Shown: positions 40,808 through 50,872, numbered from the stretch's first letter. The stretch: DNA of 64,000 nucleotides from Ornithinibacillus sp. 4-3 (GCF_040958695.1 NZ_CP162599.1:282001-346000), one strand, 5' to 3'. Numbers and translations are program-made. Notes: generated by a model from the letters alone, not told the origin.

Positions 40808-41788
40808 ATGATGAAGGCAACAGCAAAGGCACATACGAATATTGCCTTAATCAAGTATTGGGGTAAAAGAAATGAAAAGCTTATCCTACCAACAAATAGC
40901 AGCTTATCTTTAACCTTAGATGGCTTTTATACAGAAACAACAGTTAATTTTAATGAAGAATTAACAGAGGATACTTTCTCATTAAATGGTACAACAATTA
41001 CTGGTAATCAATATGATCGTGTTTCAAAATTTTTACAGCTAATTCGTGATCATGCAGGGATACCGAATGTATATGCAGATGTTCATTCGATTAATCATGT
41101 GCCGACAGCTGCGGGCTTTGCATCCTCTGCATCTGGTTTTGCAGCATTAGCAGGAGCGGCTACTAAAGCATTAAATCTAGATATTAGTGATGAGGAACTT
41201 TCGAAAATTACTCGTCAAGGCTCAGGTTCAGCTTGTCGCTCGATTTATGGTGGCTTTGCGGAATGGCAAATGGGTGAGAAGGAAGACGGTTCTGATTCCT
41301 TTGCTGTTCCTATCGTGCCACCTGATCATTGGGATGTGCGAATGGCAGCGGTTGTTTTATCCGATACAATGAAAGACATTTCTAGTCGTGTTGGCATGAA
41401 GCGTACGGTTGATACTTCTGTGTTTTACGAAGGCTGGTTATCGGCTGTTCCACATGATTTAGCAGAAATAAAACAAGGAATTATCGTTAAAGATTTTGAA
41501 AAAGTTGGAGCAATTGCTGAATCGAACTGCTTGAAAATGCATGCCACAACATTAGGAGCAGACCCGCCATTTACTTATTGGTTAGATAAGACAATGAGAG
41601 TAATGCAAAAAGTTCGTGAAATCCGCGCAATGGGTATTCCAGCATATTTTACAATTGATGCTGGACCAAATGTCAAAGTACTTTATTTACCAGAATATGA
41701 ATCGAAAATAGAACAGATTCTACGTGAGATTCCTGGTGTATCCAATGTGACTTTGAGTAAACCTGGGCAAGGAATATCCTATTTGTAG
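40808..41788 (+). CDS. mvaD: Diphosphomevalonate decarboxylase
   Basis: 326 residues. Signature segments: ATAKAHTNIALIKYWGKRNE, LPTNSSLSLTLDGFYTET, the GHMP loop VPTAAGFASSASGFAALAGA, the SGSACRSIYGGFAEW motif, and TIDAGPNVKVLY with the catalytic aspartate. It converts diphosphomevalonate to isopentenyl diphosphate with loss of CO2. AAAAAGGGGAT precedes the ATG pair. It lies between the two kinase genes, as in staphylococci. Confidence 0.95.
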   Translation: MMKATAKAHTNIALIKYWGKRNEKLILPTNSSLSLTLDGFYTETTVNFNEELTEDTFSLNGTTITGNQYDRVSKFLQLIRDHAGIPNVYADVHSINHVPTAAGFASSASGFAALAGAATKALNLDISDEELSKITRQGSGSACRSIYGGFAEWQMGEKEDGSDSFAVPIVPPDHWDVRMAAVVLSDTMKDISSRVGMKRTVDTSVFYEGWLSAVPHDLAEIKQGIIVKDFEKVGAIAESNCLKMHATTLGADPPFTYWLDKTMRVMQKVREIRAMGIPAYFTIDAGPNVKVLYLPEYESKIEQILREIPGVSNVTLSKPGQGISYL

Positions 41789-41800
41789 GAGTTGAGGAAT

Positions 41801-42901
41801 TTGAAACCACAAGGGCGATTCTGTATAAAGGTTCCTGGGAAATTAATGCTGGCTGGTGAGTTTGCTGTATTGGAACCTCATCAGCCTTTAGTTGTAACAG
41901 CAGTAAATCGTTTTATTTATGTAACTTGCGAGACTAGCGAAGAAGGCTCTTTAACTTTAGAAAGTTTTCAGTTAGACCAATTAAACTGGAGTTATGCGAA
42001 TAAGCGTGTGACGGTGTTATCAGATGATAAGCGAATTCGTTTTGTACAAGAAGCAATGACAATAACATTGAATTATTTGCATGAGCAAAATATTAAAACC
42101 ACTCCATTTTCTTTAGCGGTTCGTAGTGAGTTAGATGATCGTCCAGGAGTTAAATATGGTCTCGGCTCAAGTGCGGCTGTTGTTACAGGTGTAGTTACGG
42201 CTATTCTAACAAAATTCTTACCAGGGGAACCGGCGAAGGATGTTATTTTTAAATTAGCAGCAATTACCCATTTTAGCATACAGGGAAATGGCTCTTGCGC
42301 TGATATAGCGGCTTCAACATATGGTGGATTGGTGAATTATTATGCCTTTGACGGAAATTGGTTATATCATGAAATTATACAGCTTGATTCAGTGCAGTCA
42401 CTTGTGAATAAGGAGTGGCCATGCTTACGGATAGAAACAATTGAAGTGCCAAAAACATTATTATTATGTGTTGGCTGGACAGGTTCGCCAGCTTCTACCT
42501 CTCATCTTGTAAAAAATGTAAAGAAGCTACAAACAGAAAATGAAACACAATATCAGAATTTCCTAAAGGAAAGTAAAATAGCTGTGGGGCTGTTTGCAAA
42601 AGGATTGAAAACAGAGGATATGTCTCTTGTGTTTCAAGGGATTAGGAAAAATCGTGCAGCTTTAGTTACATTAGGAAAGCATGCAAACACGGCGATTGAG
42701 ACTCCATTATTAGAAGAACTCGGAGATCGTGCAGAACAATTAGATGGAGCAGGGAAATCTTCTGGGGCTGGTGGCGGAGACTGCGGGATTGCCTTTGTTT
42801 CGACGGAGAATGAAGCTGATAGATTGAAAGAGTTATGGCAAGAAGCAGGAATCTTCCCATTAGAAATGAATATTTATCCACTAGGGGCACATGTAATTTA
42901 A
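41801..42901 (+). CDS. mvaK2: Phosphomevalonate kinase
   Basis: 366 residues from the TTG at 41,801 (AGGAG 9 bases upstream); a TTG at 41,792 would touch that site. GHMP features: VPGKLMLAGEFAVLEPHQPL at the N-terminus, VKYGLGSSAAVVTGVVTAIL as ATP loop, SCADIAASTYGGLVNY, and GAGKSSGAGGGDCGIAFV at the C-terminus. It phosphorylates mevalonate-5-phosphate. A terminator follows 28 bases later, closing the operon. Confidence 0.93.
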   Translation: MKPQGRFCIKVPGKLMLAGEFAVLEPHQPLVVTAVNRFIYVTCETSEEGSLTLESFQLDQLNWSYANKRVTVLSDDKRIRFVQEAMTITLNYLHEQNIKTTPFSLAVRSELDDRPGVKYGLGSSAAVVTGVVTAILTKFLPGEPAKDVIFKLAAITHFSIQGNGSCADIAASTYGGLVNYYAFDGNWLYHEIIQLDSVQSLVNKEWPCLRIETIEVPKTLLLCVGWTGSPASTSHLVKNVKKLQTENETQYQNFLKESKIAVGLFAKGLKTEDMSLVFQGIRKNRAALVTLGKHANTAIETPLLEELGDRAEQLDGAGKSSGAGGGDCGIAFVSTENEADRLKELWQEAGIFPLEMNIYPLGAHVI

Positions 42902-42928
42902 CATATATTCACCGATTTGAGCGTTAAG

Positions 42929-42974
42929 ACACTTGATAGGTCGTAGTTATTGCTACACTATCAAGTGTTTTTTA
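42929..42974 (+). terminator. Terminator of the mevalonate operon
   Basis: ACACTTGATAG / CTATCAAGTGT, an 11-pair stem with an 18-base loop, followed by TTTTTTATT. Confidence 0.85.
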
Positions 42975-43194
42975 TTATCTAAATAATCAAGTGAAATATT
43001 ATTTACAGCAATATTTCATGGGTTTAACCTCTTTCTAATTCACACGCTCGAAGTTAGGCAAGTTACAATGTGGTAAATGTTTAACACTCTCCATCAAGAA
43101 AAGAGAGTCATAATTTTTATCTTTCTTCTATAAAAGGAGTATAGAGGTATAATATGGAAAGAAGATAGGTAAAGATACAATAAGGAGCTGGAAC

Positions 43195-45312
43195 ATGATG
43201 AAAAAGATTGTTCATAGAATTACGAATAATGTTTCCACGATGAAAGGTGCATGGTTGACTGTTATTGCTTGGGTCGTTATTGCTATTTTATTAACATTAT
43301 TTTCACCCAACCCTAAGGATTATAAAGTATCTAGTCTCAGTACGTTACTCCCGGCAGATAAAGCTTCTGTGATTGCGGAGAAAAAAATAGAAGAGTATTT
43401 TGTAGATGTAGATGGTATACCAGCTATTCTTGTGTGGGAATCTGAGAATGGCGAAATAACAGCAGAAGAACTTGTACCGATTGTCACAGCAATTGAGGAA
43501 GCGAAAATTAAAGAAATCAAGGAAATAGTGCCACTAGCAAAATTACCGCCTGAAGCACTCGGCAATTTTCTATCTGAAGATAAGAAAGCTGGTTTTGTGC
43601 CGTTCACGCTAACGGCAGATTTAGATACAAAGGAAATTAAAGTAGTTTTAGAACATATTTACAATATTGCTGAAAAAGAATCCGATATTCCAATGTACAT
43701 TACGGGTCCGGCCGGTATTGCTGTAGACACATCGAATTTATTTAGCCGAGCAGATTTTGTGCTTTTATTTTCTACAGTAGGAATTATTCTTGTTCTATTA
43801 ATTTTCACCTATCGATCTCCATTATTAGCATTAATTCCATTGCTTGCAGCTGGATTTGTTTACCAGGTGGTTAATCAAACACTTGGTTTTATAGGCGTAG
43901 CTGGTATTGAATTAGCAAGTCAATCTTTATCGATTATGATGATTTTATTATTTGCGGTTATTATTGATTATTCTTTGTTTATTTTCTCTCGCTTTCAGGA
44001 AGAATTGAAGAAGCATGAGAATAAATACGAGGCGATGCGTCTAGCAATGCGTGAAATTGGTGTTCCTATTTTCTATTCAGGAACGACAATTTTATTAGCG
44101 ATGCTCATTTTATTTTTCGCTCAATTTGGCGATTACCGGAATTTTGGTCCTATTTTCAGTGTGGCAGTATTAATTGTTATGATAGCTGCCATCACCTTAG
44201 TTCCTGCTTTATTTACGATTTTCGGACGTACTTCCTTCTGGCCAAAAATTCCTCGTGTTGGTGATGAGCATATGAAGGCAAGTTCATTTTGGAGTAAGGT
44301 TGGCTCTTTGGTTGTTAGGAAGCCAGTAGGTTCTGTTATTATTGTGCTTGGGTTTTTATTGTTATCAGCATTTAATTTATTAAATATAAATAATGAATTT
44401 GATACGATGAAGTCTTTTCCAGAAGATATGCCTTCCCGTTTAGGTTATGAAGTTCTTGAGGAACGCTTTGATAAAGGAGACTTAGCTCCAACATCTGTGC
44501 TATGGGAGTCTGATAAGGCTATTTCCGAAGAAGACCGTCAGATCATCATGCAACAACTTCAAGAACAAGATTTAGTAAGTACAGTAAGTATTAATAATAT
44601 ATCGGAAGATGAGCAAGCTATATTGTATCGTTTAACCTTTGCAGAGGGTCCATATGATGTAGTCACAATAGATGCACTGCAATCCATCAGAGAAAAATCT
44701 AATGACATCATTAGTGATGCAGAATTAAAAGGTGAACTTCATTTTGCAGGAGAAACAGCTTATACATTGGATCAACGTTCTGTAAGTAATCGAGATTTAA
44801 TCCTTATTGTAGTTTTAGAAACAATATTAATTTTTAGTATGCTTATCTTTTTAACAAGGTCATTCCGAATTACTTTGTTTATGATGGGGACAATTTTATT
44901 CTCCTTTGGAGCTGCTTTAGGTTTAGGAATATTTTTGGTAAATATACTATTTGATATTGATACGATTAGCAATAGGGTACCTGTGTATGCCTTTGTCTTC
45001 CTTGTGGCTTTAGGGATTGATTATAATATATTTCTTGTATCACGTTATTTAGAGGAAAGAAGGCTTCATTCTGTTAAAGAAGCAGTACAGATTGCTGTTG
45101 CTCATACTGGAGGAGTAATTTCATCTGCTGGAATTGTTCTTGCCGCTACCTTTGCTGTATTGATGACACAGCCAGTCGAAGTACTTTTTGTATTTGGATT
45201 TATTGTTGCTTTAGGAATATTAATGGATACTTTCTTGATTCGAGGGATATTAATGCCAGGGTTATTGGTTCTTTTTGAAAAGGAGAACGAAAAGCGCAGA
45301 GCGTCCGGTTAA
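43195..45312 (+). CDS. MMPL-family RND transporter (YdfJ-like)
   Basis: 705 residues with about 12 membrane helices in two halves, each led by a large extracytoplasmic loop. MMPL features: VIAWVVIAILLTLFSPNP as first helix, the sterol-sensing-like region SLSIMMILLFAVIIDYSLFI with the DYSLF motif, and its counterpart AFVFLVALGIDYNIFLVSRY in the second half, where the IDY aspartate carries protons. Such pumps export lipids, drugs or siderophores. TAAGGAGCTGG precedes the ATGATG. Single gene; substrate unknown. Confidence 0.88.
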   Translation: MMKKIVHRITNNVSTMKGAWLTVIAWVVIAILLTLFSPNPKDYKVSSLSTLLPADKASVIAEKKIEEYFVDVDGIPAILVWESENGEITAEELVPIVTAIEEAKIKEIKEIVPLAKLPPEALGNFLSEDKKAGFVPFTLTADLDTKEIKVVLEHIYNIAEKESDIPMYITGPAGIAVDTSNLFSRADFVLLFSTVGIILVLLIFTYRSPLLALIPLLAAGFVYQVVNQTLGFIGVAGIELASQSLSIMMILLFAVIIDYSLFIFSRFQEELKKHENKYEAMRLAMREIGVPIFYSGTTILLAMLILFFAQFGDYRNFGPIFSVAVLIVMIAAITLVPALFTIFGRTSFWPKIPRVGDEHMKASSFWSKVGSLVVRKPVGSVIIVLGFLLLSAFNLLNINNEFDTMKSFPEDMPSRLGYEVLEERFDKGDLAPTSVLWESDKAISEEDRQIIMQQLQEQDLVSTVSINNISEDEQAILYRLTFAEGPYDVVTIDALQSIREKSNDIISDAELKGELHFAGETAYTLDQRSVSNRDLILIVVLETILIFSMLIFLTRSFRITLFMMGTILFSFGAALGLGIFLVNILFDIDTISNRVPVYAFVFLVALGIDYNIFLVSRYLEERRLHSVKEAVQIAVAHTGGVISSAGIVLAATFAVLMTQPVEVLFVFGFIVALGILMDTFLIRGILMPGLLVLFEKENEKRRASG

Positions 45313-45490
45313 AAACGTAGAGATTGGAGTGGCGCAACCGAGATAAAGGAAACACGGTGAGGTAACGAACCGATGTTGACTTATTGTAGGGCGTGACGCG
45401 AAATCTCTACGTTTTTGGCGCTCGAAGCTAGACAGCGCTAGCTCTGAATGAGAATAAATTTTTGCAAACTTTTATACTTTCTTATCCCAT
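45311..45490 (+). repeat. Dispersed intergenic repeat, copy 1
   Basis: AAAAACGTAGAGATT (45,311-45,325) and its exact complement AATCTCTACGTTTTT (45,402-45,416) enclose GAGATAAAGGAAACA and GGGCGTGACG. A tail GCTAGAC..GCTCTGAAT..TTTTATACTTTCTTA follows. The same blocks, in order, recur at 50,628-50,835. The palindrome may also act as a terminator for the MMPL gene. Confidence 0.75.
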
Positions 45491-45612
45491 AGAAAATAAA
45501 TCTGTTTTCTTGTCATTTCCCAGGAAATGATTGTATATATATGCAATGTTTTGTCGAGTTGAGTCAGCGACCCTTTATTAGGTAAAATAAGAGATATAGA
45601 GGGGAGGCTTTT

Positions 45613-46512
45613 ATGATGAAAAAAATTTCAATTATTGGAGTGCCGATGGATTTAGGCCAAAGTCGCCGTGGAGTAGATATGGGTCCTAGTGCGATTCGCT
45701 ATGCGGGATTGGTTGAAAGGTTAGAAAATTTAAATTATCAAATTGCCGATTTAGGAGATATTGCAATTTCTCGACCTGATTCTAAGGAAGAACAAAACAA
45801 GAAATTACGTAATTTAAATCAAGTAGCAGAAGCAAGTGAATTATTAGCGAAGATGGTGGATCAGGAAAAAGAGAAAGGCCATTTTCCACTTGTGTTAGGT
45901 GGAGACCATAGTATCGCGATAGGTACACTTGCTGGTGTTGCAAAGCATTATGATAATTTAGGTGTTATTTGGTATGATGCGCATGGTGATTTAAATACAG
46001 ATACAACATCACCAACTGGAAATATTCATGGGATGCCTTTAGCAGCAAATTTAGGTCTTGGTGATAAACATCTGACTAATGTATTAGGATATGCTCCAAA
46101 AATTAAGCCGGAAAACGTTGTTATTATTGGTGCACGTGCTCTAGACGAACCAGAAAAAGAGTTGATTGAAGAGATCGGAGTTCGTGTATATACGATGCAT
46201 GAAATTGATCGTATGGGAATGCCAAAAGTGATGGAGGAAGCTATCGAATTTTTGAAGGGACGTGTGGACGGTGTTCATCTAAGTCTTGATTTAGATGGAT
46301 TAGATCCTTCAGAAGCTCCAGGTGTTGGGACTCCTGTGTTAGGTGGAATGACTTATCGTGAAAGCCATTTGGCGATGGAAATGCTTGCAGAAGCAAACTT
46401 CCTCGTTTCAGCGGAGTTTGTAGAGGTTAACCCTATTTTAGATAATCGCAATAAAACTGCTACATTAGCTGTAGCATTAGTAGGCTCTTTATTTGGTGAA
46501 AAATTAAAATAA
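45613..46512 (+). CDS. rocF: Arginase RocF
   Basis: 299 residues; hydrolyses arginine to ornithine and urea with two Mn ions. The metal-binding motifs are all present: VLGGDHSIAIGTLAG, IWYDAHGDLNTDTTSPTGNI with the HGMPLAANLG loop, and LSLDLDGLDPSEAPGVGTPV. GGGGAGG precedes the start codons. In related Bacillaceae rocF also lies near sigW-cdaA. A hairpin follows the stop. Confidence 0.95.
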   Translation: MMKKISIIGVPMDLGQSRRGVDMGPSAIRYAGLVERLENLNYQIADLGDIAISRPDSKEEQNKKLRNLNQVAEASELLAKMVDQEKEKGHFPLVLGGDHSIAIGTLAGVAKHYDNLGVIWYDAHGDLNTDTTSPTGNIHGMPLAANLGLGDKHLTNVLGYAPKIKPENVVIIGARALDEPEKELIEEIGVRVYTMHEIDRMGMPKVMEEAIEFLKGRVDGVHLSLDLDGLDPSEAPGVGTPVLGGMTYRESHLAMEMLAEANFLVSAEFVEVNPILDNRNKTATLAVALVGSLFGEKLK

Positions 46513-46531
46513 ATAATTAATATTTTATGCC

Positions 46532-46555
46532 AGCTGCTGGGTAAGGAGCTGGTTT
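46532..46555 (+). terminator. Terminator of rocF
   Basis: CCAGCT / AGCTGG short stem with loop GCTGGGTAAGG and TTTATTA tail. A second hairpin GTCCCT / AGGGAC follows (46,581-46,622) and may serve both strands. Confidence 0.55.
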
Positions 46556-46661
46556 ATTACTTTTCCAAGAAAAACATAAGTCCCTAATCTTATTACCTTT
46601 TGATAAGTAAAAAATAAGGGACATTTGCTTTATTTGGAAAGCTATTTATAAATCTTTTGTT

Positions 46662-46847
46662 TTAAGAATTGATGTTACATTGTTTTGATTTATCTTCATT
46701 TTTTATAATATGCTGATACTCATTAATCAAACCATCAAGTCGTTTACTTGTTTGGAGGACAATTTCCGAGGACATTCCGTGTAAATCACTCAAAATCAAC
46801 ATTTCTTCCCGAACTTGTTCAATTTTTTTCAGTATGGATTTACGCAT
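46662..46847 (-). CDS. Spo0E-like aspartyl-phosphate phosphatase
   Basis: 61 residues, two helices: ILKKIEQVREEMLILSDLHG and VLQTSKRLDGLINEYQHIIK. This is the Spo0E pattern, with the S..LD.LI..Y signature in which the aspartate region removes phosphate from Spo0A~P. It would delay sporulation. GGAGGGG precedes the ATG. It sits between rocF and cdaA, on the opposite strand. Confidence 0.85.
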   Translation of the reverse strand: MRKSILKKIEQVREEMLILSDLHGMSSEIVLQTSKRLDGLINEYQHIIKNEDKSKQCNINS

Positions 46848-47086
46848 TGGTACCCCTCCTTTGAGAATATACTATGGAATTACCCAGCTAATTGCAACTA
46901 TAAACAATAGTTTTTTATATTATTTATGATTCAGAAATATTTTAAACATAAAAATCAAAATAAGAAACTACATTTTTAAATTAATATATTTCAACTGTAG
47001 TATTTCAGACGAAGTTGAGAATAGAATATGTTATAATATAGGATGATATAATTTAAAACGGACAGGGGAAGTAAGGATGTGTGAAC

Positions 47087-47908
47087 ATGCTTGATGGGGA
47101 TTTAAATATTTTAAATATTATTCGAATAGTTGTCGATGTTACTCTCGTCTGGTATGTTTTATATAAATTGATCATGTTGATCAGGGGAACGAAAGCAATT
47201 CAATTATTAAAAGGAATTGTTATTGTTCTAGGGGTAAGGATGGCTAGTGTCATTCTTGATTTACAAACCCTCCAATATATTACAAACCAAGCGATCCTAT
47301 GGGGATTCCTAGCAATCATCATTTTGTTCCAACCTGAATTACGACGTGCGCTAGAACAACTAGGTCGGGGAAGTATTTTTTCTAGAAGTCATAAATCCGT
47401 AGAAGAAATGTTAGAAAACACGATAGATGCTATTGTGGCTTCATGTAATTATATGGCCAAGCGTCGTATCGGTGCGATTATTACGATTGAACGTGAAACA
47501 GGAATAGATGATTATGCAGAGACAGGAATACCAATTAATGGTCAACTGACTCAGCAATTATTAACAAATATTTTTACACCAAACACACCTTTGCATGATG
47601 GAGCGGTAATTGTGAAAAACGATCAGATAGTTGCTGCGGCTTGCTATCTTCCATTATCAGAAAGCCCATTTATTTCTAAAGAATTAGGAACTAGACACCG
47701 GGCAGCAGTTGGGATTAGTGAAGTAACAGATGCATTAACAATAACTGTTTCTGAAGAGACAGGAAATATTTCTTGTACAAAAAATGGTGAGCTACGTAGA
47801 GAGTTAAATTTAGAACAGCTACGTGAATATTTAGTAACGAATTTATCAATAAGTGCGAAGACCCCTGAGAAAAAAATGTGGAATTGGAGGGGTAAAAATG
47901 ATGGATAA
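47087..47908 (+). CDS. cdaA: Diadenylate cyclase CdaA
   Basis: 273 residues from the ATG at 47,087; a GTG two codons earlier is possible. Three N-terminal membrane helices are followed by ELRRALEQLGRGSIFSRSHK and the DAC domain, with the catalytic DGA in PLHDGAVIVKND and RHR in GTRHRAAVGISEV. It makes the second messenger c-di-AMP, needed for potassium and wall balance. It overlaps cdaR by 11 bases and precedes glmM, the conserved c-di-AMP operon. sigW-rsiW, usually just upstream in Bacillus, are absent. Confidence 0.93.
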   Translation: MLDGDLNILNIIRIVVDVTLVWYVLYKLIMLIRGTKAIQLLKGIVIVLGVRMASVILDLQTLQYITNQAILWGFLAIIILFQPELRRALEQLGRGSIFSRSHKSVEEMLENTIDAIVASCNYMAKRRIGAIITIERETGIDDYAETGIPINGQLTQQLLTNIFTPNTPLHDGAVIVKNDQIVAAACYLPLSESPFISKELGTRHRAAVGISEVTDALTITVSEETGNISCTKNGELRRELNLEQLREYLVTNLSISAKTPEKKMWNWRGKNDG

Positions 47909-49124
47909 ATGGTTTAATAGTAAATGGTTTGTGCGTGCTGTATCTTTAGCTTTTGCAATACTTATCTATGTATTTGTAAATATTGAAGTAACAACATCAC
48001 AATCACAATCTGAATCCCGAATTCCATCTGCTTCTGAGGAAACACAAACTCTAAATGATATCCCGCTTGATATTCGTATTGATAGTGAAAAATATGTAGT
48101 TAGTGGTGTGCCAGAGTATGTTACAGTTTCTTTAGAAGGACCAACCGCAATACTTACTTCTACAGTAATGCAGCGGAACTTTGATGTCTTTGTAGATTTA
48201 ACTGACTTAGGTGAAGGAACACATACAGTAAACATAGAGCATTCGAGAATTTCTGAAGATATTAACGTGTATATTGATCCAAAAACAATTGTTATTCGAA
48301 TAGAAGAAAGAGCCATGGAAGAGTTTCCAGTGACAGTTGACTTTATTAATCAAGACCAATTGCCAACAGGCTATGAATTGGGCGAAGTAACAATTGAACC
48401 TGAAACAGTACAAATTATTAGTTCAAGAAGTGTAGTGGATCAAGTGGCAATGGTTAAAGCGTATATTGATGTATCTGGATTAAGAGAATCTGTAACGAAT
48501 AGAGAAGTGCCAGTAAATGTATATGATAGCCAAGGAAATGGTTTAAATGTACGAATTGAGCCGACTTCAGTAGTTGTTTCGGTAGATATTCAACAAAATA
48601 GCAAGACAGTGCCGATTGAAGTAAATACAACAGGTGAATTACCTGAAGGATTTGAACTAATTTCTGCAGAGGCTAGTGCAAATGAGGTAGAAGTATTTGG
48701 TTCAAGAGCAGCTTTAGCAGAAATTGAACAGATTAATACAGAGGAAATTGATTTATCAGAGCTGAATGAATCTGGTGAAATAGAGGTAAAACTAGATTTA
48801 CCAGAGAATACTGTGGTAAATGAAGAGAATATTGCCATCGATGTTGAATTAGCAAAGCCTAAACTATTTGAAGACATGGCAATTAGTGTAAAGAAAACGG
48901 ATGATCAGTCATTCGAATTCTTGGAACCTACAAATGAGAGAATTACTATTCGTGCAGTTGGAAGCGATAAGGTGATTGATGACTTATCAGCTGATCAAAT
49001 TAAAGTATCTGTAAATATTGAAGGATTAGTAGCAGGAGACCATCAGTTAGCAGTTGATATTGAGGGTCCAGATGATATGGAATATACATCAGAAGATGGA
49101 AAAGTAAGGGTAAGAGTGCAGTAA
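47898..49124 (+). CDS. cdaR: CdaA regulator CdaR (YbbR-domain protein)
   Basis: 408 residues from ATGATG at 47,898, with GGAGGGG 7 bases upstream. One N-terminal membrane helix (AVSLAFAILIYVFVNIEV) is followed by about four extracytoplasmic YbbR repeats, marked by recurring segments such as LPTGYELGEVTIEPETVQII and LPEGFELISAEASANEVEVF. It binds CdaA and adjusts c-di-AMP synthesis. It lies between cdaA and glmM as in other Firmicutes. Confidence 0.92.
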   Translation: MMDKWFNSKWFVRAVSLAFAILIYVFVNIEVTTSQSQSESRIPSASEETQTLNDIPLDIRIDSEKYVVSGVPEYVTVSLEGPTAILTSTVMQRNFDVFVDLTDLGEGTHTVNIEHSRISEDINVYIDPKTIVIRIEERAMEEFPVTVDFINQDQLPTGYELGEVTIEPETVQIISSRSVVDQVAMVKAYIDVSGLRESVTNREVPVNVYDSQGNGLNVRIEPTSVVVSVDIQQNSKTVPIEVNTTGELPEGFELISAEASANEVEVFGSRAALAEIEQINTEEIDLSELNESGEIEVKLDLPENTVVNEENIAIDVELAKPKLFEDMAISVKKTDDQSFEFLEPTNERITIRAVGSDKVIDDLSADQIKVSVNIEGLVAGDHQLAVDIEGPDDMEYTSEDGKVRVRVQ

Positions 49125-49189
49125 GTTTAAGAATAACAGGAATTTTTCTTACGTTCATCTTAGCCGCTGATTAAAAAGGAGAGGTATAA

Positions 49190-50539
49190 ATGGGCAAATA
49201 TTTTGGAACCGACGGAATAAGAGGAGTTGCCAATGAAGGGCTTACTCCAGAATTAGCTTTTAAGCTAGGCCGTGTTGGTGGATATGCCTTAACAAAGGAA
49301 GTTGAAAAGCCAAAAGTATTAATTGGCAGAGACACGAGAATTTCTGGTCATATGTTAGAAGGAGCGTTAATCGCTGGATTATTGTCTATTGGTGCAGAAG
49401 TAATGCGACTAGGGGTTATTTCAACCCCTGGTGTCGCTTATTTAACGAAAGCAAATAGTGCGAGTTTGGGAATAATGATTTCAGCATCCCATAATCCAGT
49501 AGGCGATAATGGAATTAAATTTTTCGGACCAGACGGCTTTAAGCTTTCTGATGAACAGGAATTGGAAATTGAAGCGCTATTAGACAGTGAAGAAGACAAT
49601 CTTCCACGTCCTACAGGAGAAGATGTAGGTGTTGCTAATGATTATTTTGAGGGTGCGCAGAAATATCTCTCTTATTTAAAAGACACGGCACCTAATGACT
49701 TTGAAGGGTTACATATTGCATTAGATTGTGCACATGGTGCAACTTCTGGTATTGCAACGCATTTGTTTGCAGATTTAGAAGCAGATATCTCAGCAATTGG
49801 TTCATCACCAAATGGATTAAATATCAATGATGGTGTTGGTTCCACGCATCCGGAGAAGCTACAAGAATTTGTTGTAGAAAAGAAGGCAGATATTGGACTA
49901 GCATTTGATGGTGATGGGGATCGTTTGATTGCTGTAGATGAAAAAGGAAATATTGTTGATGGCGATCAAATCATGTTTATTTGCGCAAAATACATGAATG
50001 AAAAAGGCTTTTTACACAAGCATTCTGTTGTTTCTACAGTGATGAGTAATTTGGGATTTTATAAGGCCTTAGAAGAAGCTGGAATAAAGAGTGAGAAAAC
50101 AGCTGTTGGTGATCGTTATGTAATGGAAGAAATGCGCAATGGCGGTTTCAACTTAGGTGGAGAACAGTCGGGGCATATTATTTTTCTTGACTTCAGCACA
50201 TGTGGAGATGGAATGTTAACTGCGATTCAGCTAGTTAATGTGATGAAAGTTACAGGTAAGCCTTTATCAGAATTAGCTAGTGAGATGACAGTATATCCGC
50301 AGGTATTAAAAAATGTCCGTGTAACAGATAAAGAAAGAGCATTGAATGATCCAACTATCCAAGCTAAAATTGCGGAAACGGAAGCGGAATTAGGAGATTC
50401 AGGCCGTATTCTTGTACGACCATCTGGAACAGAGCCATTAGTCAGAGTAATGGTTGAGGCTCCATCGCCAGAGGCGTGTGAAGACCATGCAGCCCAAATT
50501 GCTCAAGTAATTGATGATCTTCTAGGTATAAAAGAATAA
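49190..50539 (+). CDS. glmM: Phosphoglucosamine mutase GlmM
   Basis: 449 residues; converts glucosamine-6-P to glucosamine-1-P for peptidoglycan. Motifs: [20 protein letters not shown] at the start, the phosphoserine loop [18 protein letters not shown] near residue 100, the Mg site [16 protein letters not shown], the sugar loop [10 protein letters not shown], and the phosphate-binding [12 protein letters not shown] at the end. AGGAGAGG precedes the ATG. GlmM also binds CdaA in related bacteria, in keeping with the shared operon. Confidence 0.96.
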   Translation: MGKYFGTDGIRGVANEGLTPELAFKLGRVGGYALTKEVEKPKVLIGRDTRISGHMLEGALIAGLLSIGAEVMRLGVISTPGVAYLTKANSASLGIMISASHNPVGDNGIKFFGPDGFKLSDEQELEIEALLDSEEDNLPRPTGEDVGVANDYFEGAQKYLSYLKDTAPNDFEGLHIALDCAHGATSGIATHLFADLEADISAIGSSPNGLNINDGVGSTHPEKLQEFVVEKKADIGLAFDGDGDRLIAVDEKGNIVDGDQIMFICAKYMNEKGFLHKHSVVSTVMSNLGFYKALEEAGIKSEKTAVGDRYVMEEMRNGGFNLGGEQSGHIIFLDFSTCGDGMLTAIQLVNVMKVTGKPLSELASEMTVYPQVLKNVRVTDKERALNDPTIQAKIAETEAELGDSGRILVRPSGTEPLVRVMVEAPSPEACEDHAAQIAQVIDDLLGIKE

Positions 50540-50627
50540 AGAACGAAAAATGAAAGTTACGCCCTTACAGGCTAAGAACGCGACGTCACGGGCACAACGT
50601 CCTGCACTAGCACGTCCTGTGCGTCGT

Positions 50628-50835
50628 AAAAACGTAGAGATTGCGCCCACGTTCTTTGGGGGCTTCGACGTTAGTCGAACTTCCTTTACCCTCGAGATAA
50701 AGGAAACATGCCCCCTTTAGGGGTATCCAAGTTGGGGTGTGACGTGAAATATCTTAGTTTTTGGCACTTGGAGCTAGACATGACTAACTCTGAATAAACA
50801 TTAATTTGCGTAAATTTTATATGCTTTCTTACTTA
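50628..50835 (+). repeat. Dispersed intergenic repeat, copy 2
   Basis: AAAAACGTAGAGATT (50,628-50,642), CTCGAGATAAAGGAAACA, GGTGTGACGTGAAAT and GAGCTAGACATGACTAACTC match copy 1 at 45,311 in order. The right arm has decayed (ATCTTAGTTTTT). A GC-rich unit with CGACGTCACGGGCACAACGT precedes it (about 50,577-50,625). Confidence 0.7.
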
Positions 50836-50837
50836 AT

Positions 50838-50872
50838 GATAAAAGCTCCTATTTTTGGATAGGAGCTTTTAT
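50838..50872. terminator. Terminator between glmM and tetR
   Basis: ATAAAAGCTCCTAT / ATAGGAGCTTTTAT perfect stem with loop TTTTGG. It can serve both converging genes. Confidence 0.8.
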
